Shown here one piece after another: positions 21,493 through 32,800 of a stretch of 64,000 nt of DNA (position 1 is its first letter; each line of letters opens with the position of its first letter). The notes beneath the pieces were generated by a model, which saw only the letters and a program-made list of their open reading frames with translations, made no database searches and was not told where the DNA came from. The stretch covers positions 18,854,876 to 18,918,875 of the forward strand of contig NC_092567.1 of the NCBI RefSeq assembly GCF_037975245.1, in the 5' to 3' direction. Both the position numbers and the translations under genes were made by a program. The stretch comes from Apostichopus japonicus. Taxonomy: Eukaryota; Echinodermata; Holothuroidea; Aspidochirotida; Stichopodidae.

Positions 21493-24276
21493 GGATGAGA
21501 ATGAAATGAATATGCTGCCGCTGTGAGAAGAGGGCAGCATTGTTTTTATCTCAATACATTACATGTATAGAGATATTGTAACAGTAAGTGGGACTCTCTC
21601 TTCTCTTAAAAATTTTTCAGCGTCTTCAAACAAAGTTCTTTTTCTCTGGAATTTCCAGAGCAAGAATATATCATATAGACCAACAAAAGTTACTATTTTT
21701 TATTCCAGTATTGTATCTCATTCTGTGACTTTTTCACCGATTTATGTCCAAATCGGGCCAAATTGGGCTGAAAACACACTTTGGCAGACCTGTTTTGCAC
21801 ACGCTCCAAAATTTATGTTTTATGAAAGAGAATAGAATAGAATAGAATTGTCTTTCAACAGTGGTATCGTCTAAGATAGGGTCCTATGTATTATATATTT
21901 TATTAACATTTTAAACTTTCATTTGTTGTTTACAGGTAGGTATTAATAAAAATTTTACTAGCTGTATATGACATTTTATTGCTTTTATTTGCTTTATTTG
22001 ATGTTTAAATGATTTTTCTTTCTTAAAACAACACTGAGCTGTCGCCCCTACTTTTAGTAAAAAGGTCCGTTTTTGATGATTAAGCCCCGCCCCCAAGTCT
22101 GTTTTGTAGCAGATTGGCTAAGACTCATGACAGCTACATGTTATATACGAAAATGGCTACCCTCGCGACCAATTTTCTGTACTGTAGTTAGGTACGCGAG
22201 GTGTGTATTGCATGCTAATTACATATACACAGCCTGTACTGCTGAATTCTACTTAGTTTATATTAGGCCTTCGTTTTTGTAGCATCCATTTAAGGATAGT
22301 ACTGGTGTTCAGGTAGCTTTTCAGAGCAAGGGCCATGATAAGTTTGTTTGATTGCCCATCATGTATTTTGTATAATTACGTATACACATTCTTGTATTTC
22401 TGAAGGCTACTTACTGTAGGCCTAGTGCATTTAAAAAATATATATATAGGCCTAGGCCCCCTAGGCCTATTAGGCTTTCAGTGATAGCCACATTAGCATT
22501 GTACTGGTGTTCAGACAGCTTTTCCTAGGAAGGACCAGGGTAAGTTTGTTTGATGGGTACGTATAAAACAGGAGCCGGCCATAGCATCACAACTTTTATA
22601 AGACTATAAAAATTGTATAAGGTTATGTTTTATTTATAAGGATATAAGATGTATAAGGTTATAAGAAGTATGTTTAGCATTCTTTTGAACCTGTAATGTT
22701 TGACATCAATTGTACAAAGAATTAAAATAAAATAACAAAATGGAGAGGAACTGAGGTGGCTATTAGGGGAGGAGGAGGCCACCCATCACTTGCATATAAA
22801 AACTTGTAATCTTCTTTTACATTATTTTTTCCAAGTCATAAATCCATGAAATCTTCATGTCAGAAAAATTGAGATGGAAAAACGTGGGTTGTTATATCTA
22901 GAAGTGGACACAGTTTTGATGGTAGTCACCACTACAGTCTACAGTAACATACAGTAGGTCAATAGGCCTACTGTAGCTCTCAAAGCAGGCATCAAGAATA
23001 TGGTCGAGTTGTTCGCCTCTTCTAATTTGGCCGTTGTGATTGACGTCAAACTATATGACCAAAAAGTCCAACAGAGACTGACCCAAGATGAAGGATACCA
23101 CATAAAAACAAGTTCTGAAATATTCTATGACATTACTAAACCTTGCAACGTCGTTCTTTCGACTAACAGGCAATGAGCGCTAAAGGCAAGACTAGCAGGA
23201 TAAAGTGTAACCTGCAGAGACTATTAGTGGCAAAGTAGCAAAAATGCAAGTTATATATTTGTTGTACCATGATTGATATTGATAATTGTAGAGACAGAGC
23301 AAAGATTTGAAATTAGGAATCAAAATTAAAACTTCCAGTATTGAGATACTGCGTCATTGATGCTCTTGTTATTTTTTAATCGGGGAATGCGTTGAGACAA
23401 GATTAGCAATTTCCTAGCTGAGAGAGTGCCTTTAATTATCGAGGGGACGGACGGAGGAACCAGTGGACTGTTTGTTTATCAGATTGGTGCGTCGTTTAAC
23501 CAGGACAGGCGTGACTTCGGCAGAGTTTTTCGGAGTTCACCCAGGAGGAAGCCATCCTTGGGATACAAATGTTGAGTCAAATGGGACCAGCGGGGAACGG
23601 ATTTGCTCCTGACCAAGTCACGGGATACCAGCCTACGAGGGATACTCCCGAGTCCCGACATCGTTGTTGGTGACGCAAGGAGGTCAGCACAGTTACGAAC
23701 GGAACCGAGAGCCAGCACGCGCCGCGTAAGATAAGTTAAGTAATCTTTTAATAATTTAACGACCGTATAATGTTGTAAAATCTGTCTGTGGGAGTCCAAA
23801 TTTCTAGTACCAAGAATCCTTGTACAAATCAGTAGAGATTGTATCATTGTTAATACATCGTTTTGTTTTAACTTTCAGAAACCTCTCAGTAGTCTTTTGG
23901 TCCCTTGAGTTTATTTCCCTGAATCTATCTAATATTGTATTTTATAGGCTTTGAATTAAGGCAAAGGGAAAACCCGGGGTCGCAACAGAGGGGCGCTAGA
24001 GGGTGCCATTTTGTTTTATCCCACGGAAGTTGTGGCAAACATAGTGTATGTACACACATGAGACTACCCCCCCGGCACCTCCCGCCCCCCGCACCCCCTC
24101 GCGAACGAATTGTCTTAGCTATGATGAAAGAGTTTGCATAAAAGAATCGTGATGTATATACATATTGCGCAATGTTTAATGCGACAAGCTACCCAAAATG
24201 TTTCCATATGATGCTCCCTTTGACGTCTAAATTTTAATTATTTGCTGGGATGTCGCTTCAGTGACCACACCCCTTT
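21493..24276. other. No recognised gene; local direct repeats
   Basis: TACTGGTGTTCAG...GCTTTTC...AAGTTTGTTTGAT occurs at about 22297-22350 and again at 22498-22552. The 23390-24000 stretch is more GC-rich, with a 122-codon minus frame (23479-23847) lacking known motifs; a solo LTR was considered but no ends could be set. Confidence 0.4.
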
Positions 24277-27200
24277 TTGGTTCCTTGCTTTAGCAAAAGG
24301 AACCTATGTAGTCAGGTTGGCGTGTGTGTATGTGTGTGTGTGTGTGCGTCTGTGACACTTGCTTGGGTACGCTCTATCTCAATGAGGGAATGTTGGATTG
24401 AGGCCAAACTTGGACTATAGATCCGCCATATGGAGAACGTGTGCCCTATTGTTTTTGGTGCCCACAAAGGTCACCAAAGGTCAGTTATGGTCCAAAAACA
24501 GAAAATATTAAAACTGCAATAACTACCAGTGCCAATGTGCGACAAGGTTGATATTTTGGGAAAAGTTGTGAACTGGTTAGAGGAACATTTTCAAATTTAA
24601 TGGTCATGTGATCCGAGGTCACCAAAGGTCAATTAATGATAAAAAACTAGTATTTTTGCGATAACTTGAGAACGAAATGTCCGTTAGGGTTGGGAGTTGC
24701 TTCAGTGTTTTCCAATTGTCGACCGGCATTTGGATGACCCTTGACCTCAATTTGACCTCTGGTGACCTTTACATGTTTTTGGGGAATTTTACAGTTTTGA
24801 TGCTATTTTCAGATGTCAAAGGTACCTTCTGATCATAAATGTCAATAGGTTGACCCCCGTGTGAACTTTATGTGCGAAGTTATATGGGGTCAAAGTTTTT
24901 CGGTCGGAGTTAGGATGGTTGTACAGACTTGTCGTTTTGATTTTTGGAATCAGGAGATTAAACTCCATCTGAAAACAAGGTCAAAAGGTCAAAGGTCACA
25001 TAAGAAAAAATGTGCTTATTTTGGGAGGAAACGAGCAAAAAGAAAATGTTTGGTTTTGATGCTAGATTTGGATATCAAAGGTACCTTCTGATCATAAATG
25101 TCAATTGGTTGACACCCGTGTGACCTTCGTGTGCGAAGTTATACGAGGTCAAAGTTAATTTTCAGACATTTAATGCAACAACTCCCAATTCCAAGGTGTG
25201 ACATGGTTTATATTTTTGGACAAGTTGCAAATGATAGGGGAATATTTTCAAACTTAACGGTCATGTGATCCGAGGTCACCAAAGGTCAATTAATGTTAAA
25301 AAACTAGTATTTGGGGGTAGAAAATGGGCAAAGAATAAAATGTTTGAATTTGTATAGTTTGATGCTCTAATTTAGGTCTCATCAATCAAAAATGTCAATA
25401 AGTTGACCCATGGTGACCTTAGTATGTTAAGTTATATGAGGTCAAAGTTAATTTTCAGACATTTAGTGTAATAACTCCCAGTGCCAAGGTTTTACACAGT
25501 TGATATTTTGAGACAAGTTGCAAATGGTATAGGGGAATATTTTCAAACTTAACGGTCATGTGATCCGAGGTCACCAAAGGTCAATTAATGATAAAAAACT
25601 AGTATTTTTGCGATAACTTGAAACAAATTGTCCGTTAGGGTTGGGAGTTGCTTCAATGTAATCCAATTGTCGACCCGCATCTGGGTGACCCTTGACCTCA
25701 ATTTGACCTCTGGTGACCTTTTTCGTGTTTTGTGGATTTTTACAGTTTCGATGCTATTTTCAGATGTTAAAGGTACCTTCTGATCATAAATGTCAATAGG
25801 TTGACCCCCGTGTGACCTTCGTGTGCAAAGCTATATGAGGTCAAACTTTATTTTCAGACATTTAATGCAATAACTCCCAGTTCCAGGGTGTGACAAGGTT
25901 GATATTTTTGGAGTAGTTGGAAATGGTATAGGCGAATATTTTCAAACTTAACAGTCATGTGATACAAGGTCACCAAAGGTCAATTAATGATAAAAACTAG
26001 TATTTTTGCGATAACTTGAGAACAAATTGTCCGTTAGGGTTGGGAGTTGCTTCAATGTAATCCAATTATCGACCCGCATCTGGGTGACCCTTGACCTCAA
26101 TTTGACCTCTGGTGACCTTTTCGTGTTTTGTGGATTTTTACAGTTTCGATGCTATTTTCAGATGTAAAAGGTACCTTCTGATCATAAATGTCAATGGGTT
26201 GACCCCTGTGTGACCTTCGTGTGGGAAGTTATATTAGGTCAAAGTTAATTTTCAGACATTTAATGCAATAACTCCCAGTTCCAAGGTGTGACAAGGTTGA
26301 TATTTTTGGAGTAGTTGCAAATATTTTCAAACTTAACGGTCATGTGATCCAAGGTCACCAAAGGTCAATTAATGATAAAAACTAGTATTTTTGCGATAAC
26401 TTGAGAACAAATTGCCCGTTAGGGTTGGGAGTTGCTTCAATGTAATCCAATTGTCGACCCCCATCTGGGTGACCCTTGACCTCAATTTGACCTCTGGTGA
26501 CCTTTTCGTGTTTTGTGGATTTTTACAGTTTCGATGCTATTTTCAAATGTTACAGGTACCTTCTGATCATAAATGTCAATGGCTTGACCCCCGTGTGACC
26601 TTCGTGTGCGAAGTTATGTGAGGTCAAAGTTAATTTGCACACATTTAATGCAATAACTCCCAGTGCCAAGGTGTGACAAGGTTGATATTTTTGGACAAGT
26701 TGCAAATGGTATAGGGGAATATTTTCAAACATAACGGTAATGTGATCCAACGTCACCAAAGGTCAGCTAATGTTAAAAAAAGTAGTATTTTGGGGGGAGA
26801 AAATGGGCAAAGAAAAAATGTGTGAATTTTTACAGTCATGCTCTATTTAGGTCTCACCGATCAAAAATGTCAATTGGTTGACCTCCGGGTGACCTTTGTG
26901 TGTGAAGTTATGTATACAATTCAAAGTTAATTTTTAGACATTTAATGCAATTAAATCTCAATGCCAAGGTGTGACATGGTTGATATTTTGGGACAAGTTG
27001 TGAATGGGGTGGTGGAACATTTTGAAACTTAAAGGTCATGTCATCTGAGGTCACCAATGTTGTCATATCTGTTGACACGCTTGTAGGTCTCTTATATTTC
27101 TTACATTTTCGACGCCATATTTAGATCTCAAAAATGCCTTTTGATCAAAAATCCGATCACATTTTGTGATCACAAAAGTGTTGGCTTATAGTGTTGGTTA

Positions 27201-27320
27201 CTTTATGGGAACATGTAGGACCACAATTACTTGGACTATTTGAGCCCAATCTTGCTTGATAATATTATGTGTATTGTATATACCCCAAGCAAGGAACCAC
27301 AGTGCCCTTGGACTCTTGTT
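24277..27320 (+). repeat. Large TGACCT-rich repeat, copy A
   Basis: Begins with the hairpin GGTTCCTTGCTTTAGCAAAA then GGAACC, followed by a TG-rich run; ends CCAAGCAAGGAACC then ACAGTGCCCTTGG and CTCTTGTT. GGTTCCTTGCTT and AAGCAAGGAACC form short terminal inverted repeats. The interior is built of repeating modules of about 390 bp (TTTTTGCGATAACTTGAG near 24654, 25609, 26007 and 26391). The module contains TTGACCTCAATTTGACCTC then TGGTGACCTTT, and AGGTCACCAAAGGTCA. No protein is encoded. Non-autonomous; class uncertain. Confidence 0.85.
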
Positions 27321-27503
27321 TTACAAACTTCTCTGGGCCGCCTATAATGTATCGTCATGTTGGTATCTACCTTATCTTATATCAATATATATTTTTTCAT
27401 CGACAAGATTATTTTTTTTAGAGCAATTAGGTCTATACCACGTTAACAGGTACGAAGTTCACAATGCCACTGTACTTAATATATATCTCGAAATGTAACA
27501 TTT

Positions 27504-28190
27504 TTGGTTCCTTGCTTTTTGCAAAGCAAGGAACCTATGCATTCAACTTGGCGTGTGTGTGTGTATGTGTGTGTGTATGCGACGCTTGGCTTGTGTACAC
27601 GATATCTCAATAAGGAAAAGATGTATCATGATCAAATTTGGTGGGTGGATAGCACATAGTAAGAGGAAGATCCCTATTGTTTTTGGTGCCCACAAAGGTC
27701 ACCAAAGGTCAGTTATGGTCCAAAAACCCAAAATATTAAAACTGCAATAACTCCCGGTGCCAATGTGCCACAAGGTTGGTATTTTGGGAAAAGTTGTGAA
27801 CTGATTAGAGGAACATTTTCAAATTTAACGGTAATGTGATCGAAGGTCAACAAAGGTCAATTAATGATAAAAAACTAGTATTTTTGCGATAACTTGAGAA
27901 CGAAATGTCCGTTAGGGTTGGGAGTTGCTTCAGTGTAATCCAATTGTCGACCCGCATCTGGGTGACCCTTGAACTCAATTTGACCTCTGGTGACCTTTAC
28001 GTGTTTTAGGGATTTTTACAGTTTTGATGCTATTTTCAGATGTCAAAGGTACCTTCTGATCATAAATGTCAATAGGTTGACCCCGTGTGACCTTTATGTG
28101 CGAAGTTATATGGGGTCAAAGTTTTTCGGTTGGAGTTGGTTTCTTGTTATCATAACCACAGTGGAACCACAGTGCCCTTGGGTTCTTGTT
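27504..28190 (+). repeat. TGACCT-rich repeat, copy B (short)
   Basis: Same ends as copy A (GGTTCCTTGCTTTTTGCAAA hairpin; CAGTGCCCTTGGGTTCTTGT). The 3' flank of lysozyme gene 2 (about 55690-55745) has the same surrounding sequence without the insert, so boundaries are good to about 5 bp. Near its right end TTCTTGTTATCATAA is duplicated (28141 and 28184). Confidence 0.85.
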
Positions 28191-28473
28191 ATCATAAAAT
28201 TGTTTTCCATCCCATCTGTGGCATTATTCCATTAAAACTACGACTTTATATATCACAAATCGTTCGATGTTTTGCTTCGAATTAGGCTTAACACATCAGA
28301 TTGAAGTACAAATTGTCTAATTAACCGGAATAAAACATAGCAACATAAGAAAATAGTGATAATAAAAATAAATTACAGAATACGAATAATATTCAATGCT
28401 AAATTATATTTTCGATAAGCTAAGGGTTGGATATTTTAATTAAAAAATGAAATATTCTTTTTTAGTTTTATAA

Positions 28474-29529
28474 AAGCAGCATTTTGCGTCCTTTTTCTAT
28501 GGTTTTTCTCAACCTCACGGATTACACGATGCCATAACGACATACATAACTAGCTTATCTATTCAAATCTTACTTCAAAAGGTGGCATAAATGTCGAAAA
28601 TATACAACCTTCAAGTTTGCTTTCTCGAAGATATTTTCCGTTGGGATCCAAATAAACCTCGCCCATAATATGAATATTTAAAAGCTACGAACGTCATCGG
28701 TCAATACGTAATACAACACCATGCTTGATTTGTGTAGATTGTCTATGGCAGTTGTCACCCAAGCCAAAAAGGTGTGAGCTTATATTTGTTCTTAACGTGT
28801 AGCATATCATGCATTTATATGCCAGGGTGTTATAACACACTAACACGTGTTATGTTTTGGGAGCATGCGAGAGCTAGATATGTTAAAGATACAATACAGT
28901 AAATCGTAGTGGTATTATATTTTTATTTATTTATTTATTTATTTTGATTTTTGATTTTTTTTATATAATATAAAATATTTTTATATTTTATATATTTTAT
29001 ATTTTTATATTATTACATTTTTTTTTAACACTGGCCGCAATAAAATGTGCCTCTAGCATAACACGTGTTATCATGTTATAAGACGAATGCATGTAAATGC
29101 GTAATATATTCAAGTCGAAAACACTATTATAAGCAACTGTACAATTCGGTTCGGGTGCAGTTGTACCATGGAGGTAAAACAGACTGTTTTACGTCCATAG
29201 TTGTACCAGGGAGCTGTTAGAGTTCAGCTCGCTGGTTGTACCAAGTTACCAACTCGACGTTTTGAATCTATTTTCAGCAACGGCTCATAACTAAACCTGC
29301 ATCTCTGATTGGTTGAATTCAAACTAGTGGGTTGAGGGAACTATGCGATTAATGTAATTTGTCGGTGGACACTTTTCTCATTATCTGCAAATATCCTTAA
29401 TTACTCGCCAATTAATGCTTTTGGTAGGGAAAATCATCTTAGTTTTGTGATTGATGATATATGTAAAAAACTCGATGGACTTGTCAAAAAAGTTGAAAAC
29501 GGCGACAAAAAGCAAAATGCTGCTTTAAG
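28474..29529. mobile_element. Inverted-repeat element (ends AAAGCAGCATTTTGC), copy 1
   Basis: Left AAAGCAGCATTTTGC (about 28473-28487) is inverted at about 29512-29526. The corresponding place in the 3' flank of lysozyme gene 2 (about 56020) lacks it, so it inserted after the gene duplication or was lost from gene 2. The interior has an AT-rich run (28915-29030) and the hairpin-rich stretch 29150-29260. A second copy starts at 38533. Confidence 0.75.
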
Positions 29530-29604
29530 AAAATGTATTAATTTGGAGTGATTTTCTTATGCTTTATAACTGGGGATTTGTAACCTTAACGTTAAGTTTT
29601 TTTT

Positions 29605-29610
29605 TTTATT
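29605..29610 (-). terminator. Polyadenylation signal of lysozyme gene 1
   Basis: AATAAA on the minus strand, 39 bases past the stop codon, beside an A-rich run. The gene 2 signal site further down has decayed to TATAAA in gene 1. Confidence 0.5.
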
Positions 29611-29648
29611 TCTTTTAAGCTCATCGATAATGGATAATGTCTCCAAAT

Positions 29649-29848
29649 CTATCTCAGACAAGCGGAGACCCTGTTCCAATAGCCAATGGTCGACGAGTAG
29701 CGGTACCCGTTTGGTCCCCCGTTGTGAATACGGGCAAAGTCTTCGCAAGTAGGAGTGTGCCGAAGCCTAGAGTATGTTGCGTAGCGGGTCATGTATGCTT
29801 GTACTGTCCTCTCAGCGCACGCCTTATTCGTGGTACAAGATACCCAGC
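29649..29848 (-). CDS. Lysozyme gene 1, exon 3 (C-terminal half)
   Basis: 200 nt, acceptor CTCCAG, stop TAG at 29649-29651. Encodes Gly-Trp-Val-Ser-Cys to the end with His-Asn-Gly-Gly-Pro. One residue (Arg) longer at the C-terminus than gene 2. Confidence 0.93.
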
Positions 29849-32800
29849 CTGGAGAAGTTCACAAAAGCAAAATATTTCTTAGGCTATGTTGACACTTTAG
29901 TAAATGTGTAAAAGCGAGTTTTGTTTAATTCTCAAATTCCTATAACAGATTAAACTTTGTAAGTTTGGATAATCCCTTTTTGTATCACCAGTTGGGCCAA
30001 TGTCGGTCCTCCAGGACAATTATGTCACCTTGTCCCCTTTTATGCACTCTTCATTTTCCTTAAACTACGGTATATAATGTAATAATAAGAAAACAATATT
30101 ATTTATCCTATTTTGACTCGTGCCCGGTGCTTTGTCTCCTATACCCCTCTTCCTCCCCTTTTCGCTTCTCATCGGGCCTATACTCTACTCACCTGAACCC
30201 AAGTTGCTACTCCTCGTCAGAGCATCAGTGTAGTAGGGCTGTTTGATTTGGAAAGGACCACAAGAGTAGGAACCACGATCCACATTGCATCCAATGTTTG
30301 AGTTGCAATTACTTTCAACCGCACAGATGCAGGCCATGCAATCGCTCGGTACTGGACCTGTGTCACAATGTGAGACAGTATTTTGTTAAGTAACTGATAT
30401 AGGGCCCGTGTGCATGGTGCGATAGGTGAAACCGCCTAACAAACATGACTAACATTAAAAAATATATATGCAATTATATATTACCCTTAACTATATATAT
30501 CAGGGGTCTTTTGGTCAATGAAACGGCGTCATACGACGTTGAATGAAAATACGTTGTGGCTAAAACATTTAGGTAGTTGAATGAAGTTACGTTCTTGATA
30601 ATTGTTGTGAACTGCAATATCGAAAACATTTCAAGCCTATAGTTAACAGAACTAGGATTAGTTCAGGTGTCGTACATGTTTATCTTATATGAAAGAAGAC
30701 AATGAAAGAAACACAATGATGAAAAAACGGTTGAAATATCTTATTCCGCTATGGGAATATTCAAGTTTAAATTTCTATCTGATTGTGTAGAAACTGCTGA
30801 AATCAGACTAGTTGTGATCAGGGACGTCTCTAGAGGGGGGTGTTGTGTTGGGGGGTGTCTCACCCCCCCCCCCAATCTTTGTAAAAATGACGATAGTTGG
30901 AAAATTTGAGTGCGACAGTCGGAATTTCCGACTGTCGGAATTTCCGACTGTCGCCAGCTTCAATTCGGAATTTCCGACTGTCGCACTCTAATTTTTCTGA
31001 CTGTCGCACTCTGATTTTCATATGTTCTTGTACTTTGTGAGTGACATAAAATTTTCGATCAAAATTGACCTTTAATCAGTCATATTTACCGCGTTTTCCT
31101 CGTCACATTGAGAAATTGTATCTCTCGAATCTTATACTCCACCATACAAAACTTCGTATGATTTTGAATACTCTAAAAAAAATATAAAGGGTTGGCCAGC
31201 CTCAATTCGGATAATTTATGTATTAATTTTGCTATTGGGTGGGTCGACCCTGTTCGCTAGCTTCAAGTAAGTTCAGGATATACCAGGGATGTAGCCAGGG
31301 AAGCGACTGCTCCCCCCTTTGAGTGTCGATAAAATGTTTAAAAACTGTTGTTTTTTTTAGCATGGTATTTTGTCAGTGCTTTTTTGATCTTGGATACTCG
31401 TCAGCTCCGTTAACTCGATTAAAATCGTAATAACATTCAGGCCTACTGATTCAACTACTAACTTAGTTTGGCAGATGCAACTAGCGAAATTTAGCCTATA
31501 GCCTATTTAAAACCTACAGTTGGCCATTGCGTAATAAAATATATATTGCCTACCTAACCTCACTCGATTGAATGTCACGAACCGTATGCACAACGACGAC
31601 GACAACGTGCGTTCTCATCCTTTTGGTTCCTTGCTTTAGCAAAAGGAACCTATGTAGTCAGGTTGGCGTGTGTGTGTGTGTATGTATGTGTGCGTTTGTT
31701 TTGCTATCTGACCGAGGACTTGAACAAAAGAATTTCAGGTCCTCGGTTGTGATTTCTAAAGAATCACCACGTCCTCGGAAGAATTCTATTGTATGGGGTA
31801 TTGTTAATGTTACGGTACGTGGATTTGAACATTGGAAAATACAATAGGGTCCTCGGTCTGAATGTAATGCAAACATGTGTGTGTGCGTTTGTTTTGCTAT
31901 CTGACCAAGGACTTGAACAAAAGAATTTCAGGTCATCGGTTGTGATTTCTAAAGAATCACCACGTCCTCGGAAGAATTCTATTGTATGGGGTATTGTTAA
32001 AGTTAGGGTACGTGGATTTGAACAATGGAAAATACAATGGGGTCCTCGGTCTGAATGAAACTCAAACATGTGTGTGTGTGCGTCTGTGACACTTGCTTGG
32101 GTACGCTTTATCTCAATAAGCGAATGTTGGATTGAGGCCAAACTTGGACTATAGATCCGCCATATGGAGAAGGTGTGCCCTATTGTTTTTGGTGCCCACA
32201 AAGGTCACCAAAGGTCAGTTATGGTCCAAAAACGGAAAATATTAAAACTGCAATAACTCCCAGTGCCAATGTGCCACAAGGTTGGTATTTTGGGAAAAGT
32301 TGTGAACTGATTAGAGGAACATTTTCAAATTTAATGGTCATGTGATCCGAGGTCACCAAATGTCAATTAATGATAAAAAACTAGTATTTTTGCGATAACT
32401 TGAGAACAAATATCCGTTAGGGTTGGGAGTTGCTTCAATGTAATCCAATTGTCGACCCGCATCGGGGTGACCCTTGACCTCTGGTGACCTTTTCGTGTTT
32501 TGTAGATTTTTACAGTTTTGATGCTATTTTCAGATGTCAAAGGTACATTCTGATCATAAATGTCAATAGGTTGACCCTGTGTGACCTTTATATGCGAAGT
32601 TATATGGGGTCAAAGTTTTTCGGTCGGAGTTAGGATGGTTGAACAGACTTGTCGTTTTGTTTTTTTGGAATCAGGATATTAAACTACATCTGAAACCAAG
32701 GTCAAAAGGTCAAAGGTCACATTAGACAAAATGTGCTTATTTTGGGAGGAAACGAGCAAAAAAGAAATTGTTTAGTTTTGATGCTAGATTTGGATATCAA

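Noticed and set aside
23395-23990. Solo LTR
   Set aside because: The end GGGGTCGCAACA looks LTR-like, but no matching start or target duplication could be placed.
31572-32201. Overlapping frames of 72-145 codons on both strands
   Set aside because: They follow the 194-bp duplicated block in TGACCT copy C.
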